DNA of 64,000 nucleotides, from contig DCUP01000006.1 in the NCBI GenBank assembly GCA_002327845.1, positions 62,001 through 126,000 of the forward strand, given 5' to 3'. This DNA comes from Patescibacteria group bacterium UBA2211 (GTDB taxonomy: Bacteria; Patescibacteriota; Minisyncoccia; Minisyncoccales; Minisyncoccaceae). The stretch's first letter is position 1, and every line of letters begins with the position of its first letter. Of this stretch, positions 7,891-16,660 are shown piece after piece. Under the pieces are notes generated by a model that worked only from the letters and a program-made list of their open reading frames with translations, did no database searches and was not told the origin of the DNA. The position numbers were made by a program, and so were the translations under genes.

Positions 7891-8817
7891 TTAAGCTTTT
7901 AAGAATCCTGAAACAATCAAATCAATAGCTTGTTTCTCGTTTAATCCTCTAGCTCTTAAATAATTTAATTGTTCCTCAGAAACCCTACCAATAGAAGCTT
8001 CGTGAGTAATTTGTGCATCTTTATTTTCACAAACTAACAAAGGAATAGATGATATTTTTGATTTATTATCAATCATCAAGCTTTGACAATCAATATGTCC
8101 TTTAGATTTTTCTTTGGCAATAATTGAACTTTCGGCAACAATATTAGAGTTCTTTCTTCCTACTAATTTCAATTTAGAAATAGCTTGTGCTCCTTTTCCG
8201 CTTAAAAAAACTTCTTCTTTTATTTTAATATTAGAATCGATACCGTTAATAGAAATGCTTAAATTAACTGATGAATTATCTCCACAAATTATCTTGTTCT
8301 TAATATTTAATTCTTTGGGGGGAAACATATTGGAATAATTATAATCCAAAGACGAACCAGTCTCTAGGATAAATTCATAATCAGGAAAAACATTATCCAT
8401 ACTCCCCCATTTATGAATATGATTATATTCCAAAGAAGCCCCATTTTTTAAAATTAACTTACCCTTGGCCCTATGTGTTCCCAAAAGATTATTCTTTAAA
8501 GAACTGCAAAGAACGTTCGCCTTAGCTTTTATTCCTTCTTCGATTACCATTAAATTTTGCAAATCTTGTTTCACTTCAAAAGAAGCTATATTAACACAGG
8601 TAGATAAAGGAAAATCAATTTGTTTCTTAACCCAAATAAAATATCCTCCTTTCGGCTTTCCATCAAAATATTTCTTAGTCCAATTCAAAGAGTTCCAAGC
8701 GTCAATACTAGATAAAATCAATACCTCCTCGCTTTTATTGATAAATTTTACGTCATTATCTATCAATAAAAAATCGGGATTACATTTTTTTACACTGTCT
8801 GCACTTGGCATAATCAT
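7891..8817 (-). CDS. SufB/SufD family Fe-S assembly scaffold protein
   Basis: Scaffold subunit that forms a complex with the SufC ATPase to build iron-sulfur clusters. The 308-residue protein has the SufBD beta-helix and the hallmark C-terminus ASIGRVSEEQLNYLRARG followed by EKQAIDLIVSGF. It is shorter than SufB of the full operon (about 480 residues) and there is only one SufBD gene. This matches the two-gene minimal SUF-like systems (SmsB) described in archaea and some deep bacteria. It overlaps sufC by 38 bp, so the two are translationally coupled. No SufS, SufE or SufU is in the window. A second ATG lies two codons in. Confidence 0.85.
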   Translation of the reverse strand: MIMPSADSVKKCNPDFLLIDNDVKFINKSEEVLILSSIDAWNSLNWTKKYFDGKPKGGYFIWVKKQIDFPLSTCVNIASFEVKQDLQNLMVIEEGIKAKANVLCSSLKNNLLGTHRAKGKLILKNGASLEYNHIHKWGSMDNVFPDYEFILETGSSLDYNYSNMFPPKELNIKNKIICGDNSSVNLSISINGIDSNIKIKEEVFLSGKGAQAISKLKLVGRKNSNIVAESSIIAKEKSKGHIDCQSLMIDNKSKISSIPLLVCENKDAQITHEASIGRVSEEQLNYLRARGLNEKQAIDLIVSGFLKA

Positions 8818-9481
8818 TTTCTTTAATATTTTTTAAAACTTTTCTAAAATCAGTACTTTCACAAATAATTTTTCCTTCCATTGTAATACCGACTCTATTA
8901 GGATTGATTTGCTCTAATATTTCTCCTTGATGGGTAATAATTAAAACCGACATTCCGTCTTTAACTTTTTCCTTAATAATATTTACCACTTCTTCTCTTT
9001 TTTTAATATCTAAACCAGAATCTATTTCATCTAAAATCATTAAGTCAGGATTTAAAGCAAGAACCTGCATCAGTTCAGATATTTTCTTCTCCCCGCCAGA
9101 AAAATTAACATTAACATCTCTTTCTAAAAGATTTAGATGCTTTTCTTCGTATCCACTCTTTTTTTTAGAAATCAAATTTAATAATTTTTCTAGCTTTATT
9201 CCTTGTAAAGCGGGAGGATTTTGAAAAACTAAAGCAATCCCCTCCTTAACTCGTTTTTCTAAAGCTAACCTCTTGATATCTTTTCCTTTAAAAACAATCT
9301 CTCCTTTCTTAATTTTATATTCCGGTAAACCCATTATAGTTTTAGCAAGAGTGCTTTTACCGCTTGCGTTGGGACCCAAAAGAGCAAAGACTTCTCCTGT
9401 CTTAATTTTCAAATCAACTCCGTTAAGAATTACTTTTCCATTAGTTTCAACAACTAAATTTTTTATTTCTAACAAACTCAT
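8780..9481 (-). CDS. sufC: SufC-type Fe-S assembly ATPase
   Basis: ABC-type ATPase that powers SufBCD scaffold conformational change in the cytosol. Walker A GPNASGKS at 36-43, signature SGGEK at 128-132 and Walker B plus SufC-typical MILDEIDSGLD at 148-158 are complete. At 233 residues it is a little shorter than E. coli SufC. Its last ten residues carry a CxxC pair (Cys227, Cys230) that canonical SufC lacks; this tail overlaps the start of the sufB-like gene. The pair with the single SufBD protein suggests the minimal SmsCB-like system. Confidence 0.93.
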   Translation of the reverse strand: MSLLEIKNLVVETNGKVILNGVDLKIKTGEVFALLGPNASGKSTLAKTIMGLPEYKIKKGEIVFKGKDIKRLALEKRVKEGIALVFQNPPALQGIKLEKLLNLISKKKSGYEEKHLNLLERDVNVNFSGGEKKISELMQVLALNPDLMILDEIDSGLDIKKREEVVNIIKEKVKDGMSVLIITHQGEILEQINPNRVGITMEGKIICESTDFRKVLKNIKENDYAKCRQCKKM

Positions 9482-9490
9482 TTTAATAAA

Positions 9491-9512
9491 TTAACCCAAT
9501 GACTTGGGTTAA
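9491..9512 (-). promoter_or_regulatory. Hairpin in front of sufC
   Basis: A perfect 9-bp inverted repeat TTAACCCAA/TTGGGTTAA with a 4-nt loop lies between the ferredoxin stop and the sufC start, ending 9 bp before the sufC ATG. It could terminate the ppa-ferredoxin transcript or act as an operator or leader hairpin for suf. The sequence alone does not decide. Confidence 0.5.
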
Positions 9513-9535
9513 TTGTATATAATAATTTAAAATAA

Positions 9536-9754
9536 TTAATCTTCCGTCTCTTCAGCCTCGACTCCATTCTCAACTTCAATTGCTCCGTAGGGACATAAAT
9601 CTATACCGCCACATTCTTCAACCTTAGCAGAGCTAATAACTTTTGCCTTACCATCAGCATCCATTTCTGTTCCTTCTGGACAAGACAAAGAACAACTTCC
9701 GCAACCAAGGCACTTTTCCTTATTTACTTTATATGTCTTGTTTGTATTTTCCAT
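9536..9754 (-). CDS. Single-[4Fe-4S] ferredoxin
   Basis: A 72-residue electron carrier. The motif CLGCGSC gives Cys15, Cys18 and Cys21, and Cys54-Pro55 gives the fourth cluster ligand; Cys25 and Cys48 are placed like the structural disulfide of Thermotoga-type ferredoxins. The C-terminus is strongly acidic. It lies between the pyrophosphatase and suf genes and is a plausible electron donor or acceptor for the [FeFe] hydrogenase at 49-52 kb, an inference only. Confidence 0.92.
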   Translation of the reverse strand: MENTNKTYKVNKEKCLGCGSCSLSCPEGTEMDADGKAKVISSAKVEECGGIDLCPYGAIEVENGVEAEETED

Positions 9755-9758
9755 AATT

Positions 9759-10232
9759 TTATTTTTTACACTTTTCTATTGCTTCTTCTGCTTCTTCTTT
9801 TGATTTGAATCCTACTACTTTAACCCACTTATTTGGTTCAAGTCTTTTATATATTTCAAAAAATTCTTGAAGTTCTTTTTTCTGATGTTCTGGCAAATCA
9901 TCAATACTGTTAATATGTTTAAATCTTGGATCAATTTTGTCATCAGGAACAGCAATAATCTTATAATCAATTCCGCTCTCATCTTCCATGTCTAACATTC
10001 CAATAATCTTACAAGGAATGATACAACCGGGAAAAGTTGGCTCATTGACTAATACTACGGCGTCTAAAGGATCTCCATCTTCTGATAGTGTGTTTTCTAT
10101 AAAACCATACTCAAAGGGCCAATAAACAGACGAATACAAGGCTCTATCAAGCATTATCTTTCCTGACTCCTTGTCTAATTCATACTTATTTGAGCTTCCT
10201 TTTGGGTTTTCGATAAAAATATTTAATTTCAT
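9759..10232 (-). CDS. ppa: Inorganic pyrophosphatase (family I)
   Basis: Soluble enzyme that splits PPi into two phosphates and so drives biosynthesis forward. Family signature EDGDPLDAVVL at 51-61 supplies Asp52, Asp54 and Asp57, with further metal ligands in DMEDESGIDYKI around 81-92; the late motif YKRLEPNKWVKV is present. Length of 157 residues is a little short for bacteria (about 175) but contains all active-site elements. The gene is 4 bp upstream of the ferredoxin gene and probably co-transcribed with it. Confidence 0.95.
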   Translation of the reverse strand: MKLNIFIENPKGSSNKYELDKESGKIMLDRALYSSVYWPFEYGFIENTLSEDGDPLDAVVLVNEPTFPGCIIPCKIIGMLDMEDESGIDYKIIAVPDDKIDPRFKHINSIDDLPEHQKKELQEFFEIYKRLEPNKWVKVVGFKSKEEAEEAIEKCKK

Positions 10233-10289
10233 TTTTTTTGATTATTATTCTTTATTTAACTTTATCTTAAAAAACCATTTTTTTCAAGA

Positions 10290-11291
10290 CTATTCTGGCT
10301 TTCTTTTTCTGGTCATCATATCAGCTAAAGCATCCTTAGGATCCTTATTTTTGTATAAAACTTGATACACAGACGAGACAATTGGCATATCTACTTTGTA
10401 TTTTTTGCTCAATTGATATACTGCTTCAGTGGTTGTTGCTCCCTCAATTATGCTCGAAGTTGAATTAACAATATCTTCTAATTTCTGTCCTTTCGCAATT
10501 TTCTCTCCCAAGGTTCTATTCCTACTTTCAGGGCTAATGCAGGTAGTAGACAAATCTCCTAATCCTGCCAAGCCATAGAAAGTTTTTCTTTTGGCTCCCA
10601 TTTTTTCTCCTAACCTCTGTATTTCTACAATTCCTCGAGAAAGTACTGCTGCCTTAGCATTGGAACCAAAACCAAGCCCATCAGATATTCCTGCCACCAC
10701 GGCAATAATATTTTTTAAAGGTCCGCCAAGTTCCACTCCGACAACATCTGTAGAGGTATAAACTCTAAAATATTCATTACTAAATATGTCTTGAATTCTT
10801 TTAGCAACAGAATGATTTTTTGAAGCAGCAACGACTAAAGCTGGTAATTCTCTTGCTACTTCAACAGCAATCGTTGGACCAGACAAAATAGCAGTTTGAA
10901 CATTTCCCAATTCTTCTTTTAAAATTTCTGTCATTCTCTTTAATGTTTTTTGTTCTAATCCTTTAGCAACATTAATAAATACTTTCCCTCTTAAAGAAAC
11001 ATTTTCTTTTTTAATCTTCTTAGCCACGTCTCTAAAAAATTTGGATGGAATACTGAAAACAATATATTCACCAAATTCAATTGCCTTACCCAAATCTTTT
11101 TCAAAAACAATATTAGAAGGAATTTTTATTCCCTTTAAATATGTTTTATTCTCCCTTTCTTTGTCTAAAACATCCAAATACTCAGGAAAAGCGCTCCAAA
11201 CCGTAACCTCATGTCCATTTTTAGATAATAGAATAGCCAAGGTTGTTCCCCATGCTCCATCTCCTAATATTGTTAATTTTGTTTTTTTCAT
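10290..11291 (-). CDS. gpsA: Glycerol-3-phosphate dehydrogenase [NAD(P)+]
   Basis: Reduces dihydroxyacetone phosphate to sn-glycerol 3-phosphate, the backbone of bacterial phospholipids. The nucleotide-binding motif GDGAWGTTLA is at residues 10-19, and the family motifs for substrate binding, GGPLKNIIAVVAGISDG and AGLGDLSTTC, are present. Length of 333 residues is standard. It sits 15 bp downstream of the helicase-nuclease gene on the minus strand. Many Patescibacteria lack full lipid synthesis, so its presence may mean partial lipid-head synthesis or use of host acyl chains. Confidence 0.96.
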   Translation of the reverse strand: MKKTKLTILGDGAWGTTLAILLSKNGHEVTVWSAFPEYLDVLDKERENKTYLKGIKIPSNIVFEKDLGKAIEFGEYIVFSIPSKFFRDVAKKIKKENVSLRGKVFINVAKGLEQKTLKRMTEILKEELGNVQTAILSGPTIAVEVARELPALVVAASKNHSVAKRIQDIFSNEYFRVYTSTDVVGVELGGPLKNIIAVVAGISDGLGFGSNAKAAVLSRGIVEIQRLGEKMGAKRKTFYGLAGLGDLSTTCISPESRNRTLGEKIAKGQKLEDIVNSTSSIIEGATTTEAVYQLSKKYKVDMPIVSSVYQVLYKNKDPKDALADMMTRKRKPE

Positions 11292-11306
11292 ATATATAAT
11301 TATACC

Positions 11307-14300
11307 TCAAATCTTCCTGTGAGCGCAAATATCTTTAAAATCACAATATTGGCAATGCCATCCGGGTGTAGGCTTAAAATTACTCCTTTTAATTTTCTCT
11401 AATAATCCTCTAATTTCTGTTTCTGTATTTTCAATATCTCCTTCTTTAATGTTAAAAGAACAAGTTGTTCCATCGTCAAGATAGTAATAGGTTAATTTAA
11501 GAGGATTTAATCCTAAAACCTTTTTTGCTGCCACAGCATAAATCATAAGTTGAAGTTTTTCTTCTTTGGCTAACGTCTTTTTAGGTGAACCTGTTTTGTA
11601 ATCTATAATTTCTACTCCATCACCCAATTTATCTATCCTATCTATAGTACCTATAAAAACATCCCCATTTAACTTTAAATTAAAATTCTTTTCTAATGCT
11701 GGTTCTTCATTAATAAAAAGAATCTCTGGTTTATTTTTAATAAAATCTTCGTAAAAAAGCTTTAGGCTTTGTTTTCCTTTTTCATAAAATTCTTTTTTAA
11801 TTATTGAAGATTCATACCAATCACTAATCCATTCTTTTTCATAAATTTTTAATAAATCTTCGAAACTCAATACTCCCGAACTAGCATTTTTACCAAAAAG
11901 AGATTTCTGTTCAACTGAAGAAAATTTTAATGATTCCAAAACAAAACTATGCAATGTCTGATGAATACTTTTTCCAAAACTAAACACTGATTTTCCTCTT
12001 ATCGGTATTTTAAATATACTTCCAAACTTGTACCCCAAAGGACACTTTCTAAAAGATTCTAATTGAGAATAAGAAAAATGATCAGGAAGAAATATTTTTA
12101 AATCTCGCCCAGAACCATTTGTTTCATTCGATTCTAATTTAAATCCCATCGAACGTTTAATACAAAAACCAGAACTTCTTGTAAATTTCTGCTTATTTAA
12201 TACTTCTTCAGTTATTAATCCTGATTCGATTAAAAACCTTGAAGGTTTCTTTAAATCTTTGCCTCCATAATCAGCAGCCCAAGTTAAAAATATTCCCCTT
12301 TTAGCCCTCGTTAAAGCAACATAAAACAATCTTCTTTCTTCTTGCATATGAAAATCTCCTTCTGGTAGAACTTCTTTAATTAAAGCTTCAGGAATTTCTA
12401 TTGGATTCTTTTTCTGATCAGAAGGGAACTTTCTTGAAACTAAATTAGTTAAAAAAACATATTTAAATTCAAGGCCTTTTGAAGAGTGAATGGTCATAAC
12501 TCTAACCGCTTCAAAGCTCGAATCGATACTATTTCTTATAGAACCCTCTTCTCCAGCATCTAATTCCATTTGTAGGTTTTCCATAAAAGAAAGAATAGTT
12601 GGATCAGCTTGTGAATTTTCAAAGTTTTTAATCTTCTCAAAAAATTGATCAATCATCTCCCACTTTTTCAAACTCTCTTCATTGCTTTCTGGAATATACT
12701 TTCCATATTCTAAATCATTAATAATATGAATAAAAACTTCGCTAGCATTCCTTTCTTTTGATAGTTTGTAATGCTTCTTTAGCCTTTCAACAATCTTTCT
12801 TAATTTAACAACCGTATCCGAAGTAAATTTACTTAAAAGATGACTATCTGTTATGGCTTCGAATATTGGAATTCCTTTTTTGTCGCTGTATTGAATAATT
12901 CTCGAAACTTCTTCGGGAGAAAAATCCATCATCCTTAATATTCTATAGAAATTAGGAGAATCATAAAAATTAAGAATAACCTTAAGATAAGAAATCAAAT
13001 CAAGTATTAAAGGATTAGTATATAAACCTTTTGAAGAAACGAATTGATAAGGAATACCAGCCCGCTCTAATGCTCGACTAAAATTATTAGCCGATTCATT
13101 GGTTCTAGTTAAAATAGCAAAATCAGAAAACTCTGCTTTATTATCAATTTCTTTCAATTCCCAAATCTTATTAACAACTCCCGACACTTCATCATCAATT
13201 GTTTCAAAGCCAAGTAATTCTATAGCTCCTGATTTTACTTGGTTACTTTTTAGTTTTTTATCAACTTTCTTAAATGATTTTAAATCTATTCCCCTCTCTT
13301 CTGCTCTTTTATTAATCCCCTCTATTTCATTTAACTGATACTCTAAACGATTAGGATTATTTAATTGTATAAATTGATATGATAAATCAAGAATATTTTG
13401 AGGCGATCTATAATTTTCAACTAAAACGATTTCTTTTGATTTAGAATAGTCCTGTTTAAACCTCAACACATTATTAAATGAAGCTCCTTGAAAACCCATC
13501 ACTGACTGATCATCATCTCCAACCACTGTAATGTTATTTTCTGGATAAGCTATTTTTTGAATTAACTCATACTGAACCCAATTAGTATCTTGAAACTCAT
13601 CAACCATTATATATTTAAATTGATTTCTATATTTCTCTAAAATCTCTGGTCTTTTGTCGAACAATTTTAATGTATAATTTATTAAATCACCAAAATCTAA
13701 AACATTATTATCAAGTAAAAGTTTTTGATAAACATGATAAGCCTCAGCCACTTCTTTTATTCTCTCGTATTCTGACTGTTTATTAGTTAGGTCTTTTTTG
13801 TCTTTTGATTTAACTGACTTAGATCCAACAGGAATATCATCTATATTTAATTTTAAAGAATCAGCATGCTCTAGATAATTCTCTGGATAAATGCCTTCAT
13901 TCTTGCAATGACCAAAATGAGAAACTAGAGCTTCTATAAACTTAGTTGGATTTCCAAGAGGACGATATTCTTTTAAAAAATTAAACTTATCAAAATTCTT
14001 TTTAATTAAAATCCAGCTTCCAGTCTGTTCTAATAACTTGTAATTAGTCGGAATTCCAATACTTAATCCATATCTTTTTAGAATTCTATCGCAGAAAGAA
14101 TGGAAAGTTGATATCCAAAAATCGTAATATCCAAAAGGAAGTAATTTCTCGACCCTTTCCTCCATTTCTCTGGCAGCTTTTTCGGTAAAAGTAACAGCCA
14201 ATATTTCTTCTGGCTTAATCCCCTTTTCTTTAATTAAATAAGCTATTCGATGAGTTAAAACAGTAGTTTTACCCGTTCCAGCGCCCGCAACAATCAAAAG

Positions 14301-14369
14301 AGGCCCCTTATCAAAGGTAACAGCCTCTTTCTGCTCTTTATTTAACTTAGTTAATAAATCAGACTCCAT
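11307..14369 (-). CDS. UvrD/PcrA-like helicase fused to a PD-(D/E)XK Fe-S nuclease
   Basis: Superfamily 1A 3'-5' DNA helicase with a RecB/AddB-type nuclease tail, likely for recombination or repair of double-strand ends. I use the ATG at 14369 (1,020 residues, MESDLLTKLN) because AAGAG lies 5 bp upstream; a longer in-frame start adds 14 unlike residues. Walker A GAGTGKT is at 29-35 and the Walker B region reads YIMVDEFQDTN. The C-terminal part has GTIDRID and later IIDYKTG, the nuclease core, flanked by one early cysteine (FRKCPLGYKFG) and a cluster CQYCDFKDIC, the four-Cys pattern of Fe-S nucleases. No separate AddB is seen nearby. Confidence 0.92.
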   Translation of the reverse strand: MESDLLTKLNKEQKEAVTFDKGPLLIVAGAGTGKTTVLTHRIAYLIKEKGIKPEEILAVTFTEKAAREMEERVEKLLPFGYYDFWISTFHSFCDRILKRYGLSIGIPTNYKLLEQTGSWILIKKNFDKFNFLKEYRPLGNPTKFIEALVSHFGHCKNEGIYPENYLEHADSLKLNIDDIPVGSKSVKSKDKKDLTNKQSEYERIKEVAEAYHVYQKLLLDNNVLDFGDLINYTLKLFDKRPEILEKYRNQFKYIMVDEFQDTNWVQYELIQKIAYPENNITVVGDDDQSVMGFQGASFNNVLRFKQDYSKSKEIVLVENYRSPQNILDLSYQFIQLNNPNRLEYQLNEIEGINKRAEERGIDLKSFKKVDKKLKSNQVKSGAIELLGFETIDDEVSGVVNKIWELKEIDNKAEFSDFAILTRTNESANNFSRALERAGIPYQFVSSKGLYTNPLILDLISYLKVILNFYDSPNFYRILRMMDFSPEEVSRIIQYSDKKGIPIFEAITDSHLLSKFTSDTVVKLRKIVERLKKHYKLSKERNASEVFIHIINDLEYGKYIPESNEESLKKWEMIDQFFEKIKNFENSQADPTILSFMENLQMELDAGEEGSIRNSIDSSFEAVRVMTIHSSKGLEFKYVFLTNLVSRKFPSDQKKNPIEIPEALIKEVLPEGDFHMQEERRLFYVALTRAKRGIFLTWAADYGGKDLKKPSRFLIESGLITEEVLNKQKFTRSSGFCIKRSMGFKLESNETNGSGRDLKIFLPDHFSYSQLESFRKCPLGYKFGSIFKIPIRGKSVFSFGKSIHQTLHSFVLESLKFSSVEQKSLFGKNASSGVLSFEDLLKIYEKEWISDWYESSIIKKEFYEKGKQSLKLFYEDFIKNKPEILFINEEPALEKNFNLKLNGDVFIGTIDRIDKLGDGVEIIDYKTGSPKKTLAKEEKLQLMIYAVAAKKVLGLNPLKLTYYYLDDGTTCSFNIKEGDIENTETEIRGLLEKIKRSNFKPTPGWHCQYCDFKDICAHRKI

Positions 14370-14401
14370 TAATACTCTTATACCACAAATTAGAAAAGCA
14401 A

Positions 14402-14418
14402 AAAAGGACATGCGTCCT
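14402..14418 (-). terminator. Intrinsic terminator after the TraG-like operon
   Basis: Hairpin GAGGAC-GCAT-GTCC followed by TTTTTT on the minus strand, about 35 bp after the stop of the small acidic protein gene. It separates the ATPase operon from the helicase gene, whose start lies further downstream. Confidence 0.7.
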
Positions 14419-14449
14419 CAGTTTGCAAAAAATTATTTACTTAATAATC

Positions 14450-14800
14450 TTACTTTTTATTGTTGTTTTTATTCTCATCAACTATCTTGTCATGCAACTC
14501 ATCTAAACCATATGCTCCCAAAACTTTTCTGGCTTTATTTATCACCCTAGAACCAAAGATGCGAAATTCTTTAACAAAACCATTAATTTTTTGTTCTTCG
14601 GCAATATTTTTTATTTCATTACCTTCTATCTTTGCGCCTACCGTACTCTCATTATTGTATATTTTCTTAAGAAAATCTTCTTTGTTCGGTTCTTTACTCT
14701 CTCTTATTACTTCGATTTCACGATTATCGTCTTGTCCCTCTTTAGTTTGTTCTAAGTTAATAGTCTCTCCTATTTCTGTTTTTTCTATTTTTTCTTGCAT
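14450..14800 (-). CDS. Hypothetical acidic protein of the TraG-like operon
   Basis: I do not recognise this 116-residue protein. It has a very acidic, glutamate-rich N-terminal 70 residues, probably disordered, and a more basic amphipathic segment near residues 75-100 (KEFRIFGSRVINKARKVLG), ending in an Asn/Lys tail. No signal peptide or membrane segment. It starts 1 bp after the DUF5663 gene and is the last gene before a terminator, so it probably works with the DUF5663 protein and the ATPase. Confidence 0.75.
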   Translation of the reverse strand: MQEKIEKTEIGETINLEQTKEGQDDNREIEVIRESKEPNKEDFLKKIYNNESTVGAKIEGNEIKNIAEEQKINGFVKEFRIFGSRVINKARKVLGAYGLDELHDKIVDENKNNNKK

Positions 14801-14801
14801 C

Positions 14802-15110
14802 TTATTTTTTACTTAAAAGTTCTTCTTGTAATAAAACAATCTGTTCAGATAATATTTTATCAAAATTAGGAATTTTCTCATCTAATATTTTAATAGTTTC
14901 TTCGGTATTTCCAGAAGTTAATCCAGCATTAATGTTTTTAATTTCTTCTTCGGGGAAGCCCTCCAACGCTTTCATAACACTTCTTCTTAAAACTATATCT
15001 GTCATTCTCTCTGCTATTTTTTCTTGAATTTCAAGGGGAGCTTGATCTACTCCAAGTTCTTTCATTATATCTATCTCTTTTCCTTTAATTATTATTTTAT
15101 CTGAAGCCAT
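14802..15110 (-). CDS. DUF5663 domain protein
   Basis: A 102-residue helical cytosolic protein resembling DUF5663, a family found mostly in Patescibacteria. The characteristic block begins with LGVDQAPLEIQEKIAERM and continues through a predicted second helix pair, ALEGFPEEEIKNINAG. Function is unknown. It is part of a run with the 500-residue coiled-coil membrane protein upstream and the acidic protein downstream. Confidence 0.75.
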   Translation of the reverse strand: MASDKIIIKGKEIDIMKELGVDQAPLEIQEKIAERMTDIVLRRSVMKALEGFPEEEIKNINAGLTSGNTEETIKILDEKIPNFDKILSEQIVLLQEELLSKK

Positions 15111-15142
15111 AATTTATTTACTATTTTAATTAATTATATAAA

Positions 15143-16645
15143 TTACTCTATCCAATCTAAATCTTTCTCTTTTGCTCCTTTATTAATTAATTCTTGAACT
15201 TTTGCATTTAATCCTCCCTCAACAGGAACATCCTTATAAGCATCTATTTGTTGATTTCCTTCTTCAGCTAGGTGATTTATCTTATCTTTTAATTCTGAAT
15301 ATATATAAGGTTTCGCTTTAAATATCTCGTGAAGTTTCTCAAATAAATCTTCGAAATTTTCAACCTGCTTAAACTCATCATCTTTTATTATTTTTTTCTT
15401 AGCTAATTCTTTAAATAAGCCCTCAAAATCTTCAGCTTGATTAACAATTTGATCAAGTTCTTCCTCTTTTGTTATTTTTTTCTTAATTATTTCATTAAAA
15501 AGGTCTATTTCATTAATAGATTCTATTGGAGGAATAGAAGATTCTGATGTAGAAACTTCCTCTTGTTTCTCTTTTGTATCTTGTGGAATTCTAGATTCTG
15601 CATCTTCCAAATCTCTACATATTTTATGTATCAAAGCTCCTCCGCCACCAATACCAGTAATAGCGAAAGCCGTGTTACCAGCTGCTAATCCTAGAGCAGA
15701 TGAATAATGAATAAAAGAATAACCAATTAGTACCTCTCCTAGTCCCATTCCTACAGCTCCAGCCGCTATTCCAGCAACAGGAAAAGCAATCATTCCTCCA
15801 GCAATGGCAATTTTGATAGCAAGCTTTACCCTTTCATCTTTTATTCCTGTAAGCTTTTCTATTAAATCTTTTTTTTCTTTACTTTGTCCTTCTTCGTTTT
15901 CTTTTAATATATCTTCTATATCGCTCAATTTTTTATTTATATTTTCAACAGAACCTTCGTCACTTTCTTTACCGCTTAAATATTCTTTAATGATCTGATC
16001 TTCTGTTTTTCCTGTAAGAGATTGAACATCTCTTAATGCTTCTTCATATTCCTCATAAACAGCCCTATATTCATTTGCTGCTACTGGTTCACCATCTTTA
16101 GCACCAAAAAAGGCTTTGAATTTATATGACAACTCTTTTTGTTTTTCTTTTTGAGCAAACATTTTGTTTTTGTTGTCAAACAAAGCTTTAAGATTTTCGA
16201 TTGCTCTCTCTGTTCTAGCTTTCTTCTCTTCTCTAGCTTCTAATTCAGCTTTCTTTGTTTCTTCAGATTTTGTCTCCTCGGGAGTTTTTACTTCTTCTGG
16301 TTTCTTTACTTCTTCTGAAGTTTTCCCTTTCTCAGGAGTTTTTACTTCTTCTGTGTTGGATTGTTTTATTGGTAATTCTTCGTCTTCACCTACATATTTA
16401 GTATTAAGTATTTCCATTTTTGCAAGCTCTTCTTCAGCAATTTGAGCTCTGGTTTTTTCTGGTTGTTGTATTAATGGTTCTTCATCCAAATCTTCGCCCT
16501 TATTAGCTAAGTACTGATCAAATTCAGGCTTATAATCTCCTTGTTGTTTTGTATTTTCTACTTTCATTTTTGCAAGCTCTTCTTCGGCAATTTGAGCTCT
16601 GGTTTTCTCTGGTTGTTCTTTTAATGGCTCTTTTGATTCATTCAT
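15143..16645 (-). CDS. Coiled-coil membrane protein with N-terminal repeat, unknown function
   Basis: Not recognised. The 500-residue protein has two copies of the 16-residue motif EKTRAQIAEEELAKM(K/E), at about residues 13-28 and 62-77, then a run of short TPEE/KPEE repeats and a charged coiled coil to about 270. A glycine- and alanine-rich hydrophobic pair (about 278-345) looks like two membrane helices, followed by another charged region with repeated ITKEEEL/IIKDDEF segments. It lies between the VirD4/TraG-like ATPase and DUF5663 genes. A scaffold for the ATPase at the membrane is a guess from context. Confidence 0.75.
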   Translation of the reverse strand: MNESKEPLKEQPEKTRAQIAEEELAKMKVENTKQQGDYKPEFDQYLANKGEDLDEEPLIQQPEKTRAQIAEEELAKMEILNTKYVGEDEELPIKQSNTEEVKTPEKGKTSEEVKKPEEVKTPEETKSEETKKAELEAREEKKARTERAIENLKALFDNKNKMFAQKEKQKELSYKFKAFFGAKDGEPVAANEYRAVYEEYEEALRDVQSLTGKTEDQIIKEYLSGKESDEGSVENINKKLSDIEDILKENEEGQSKEKKDLIEKLTGIKDERVKLAIKIAIAGGMIAFPVAGIAAGAVGMGLGEVLIGYSFIHYSSALGLAAGNTAFAITGIGGGGALIHKICRDLEDAESRIPQDTKEKQEEVSTSESSIPPIESINEIDLFNEIIKKKITKEEELDQIVNQAEDFEGLFKELAKKKIIKDDEFKQVENFEDLFEKLHEIFKAKPYIYSELKDKINHLAEEGNQQIDAYKDVPVEGGLNAKVQELINKGAKEKDLDWIE

Positions 16646-16660
16646 ATTATTTATTGTTTA

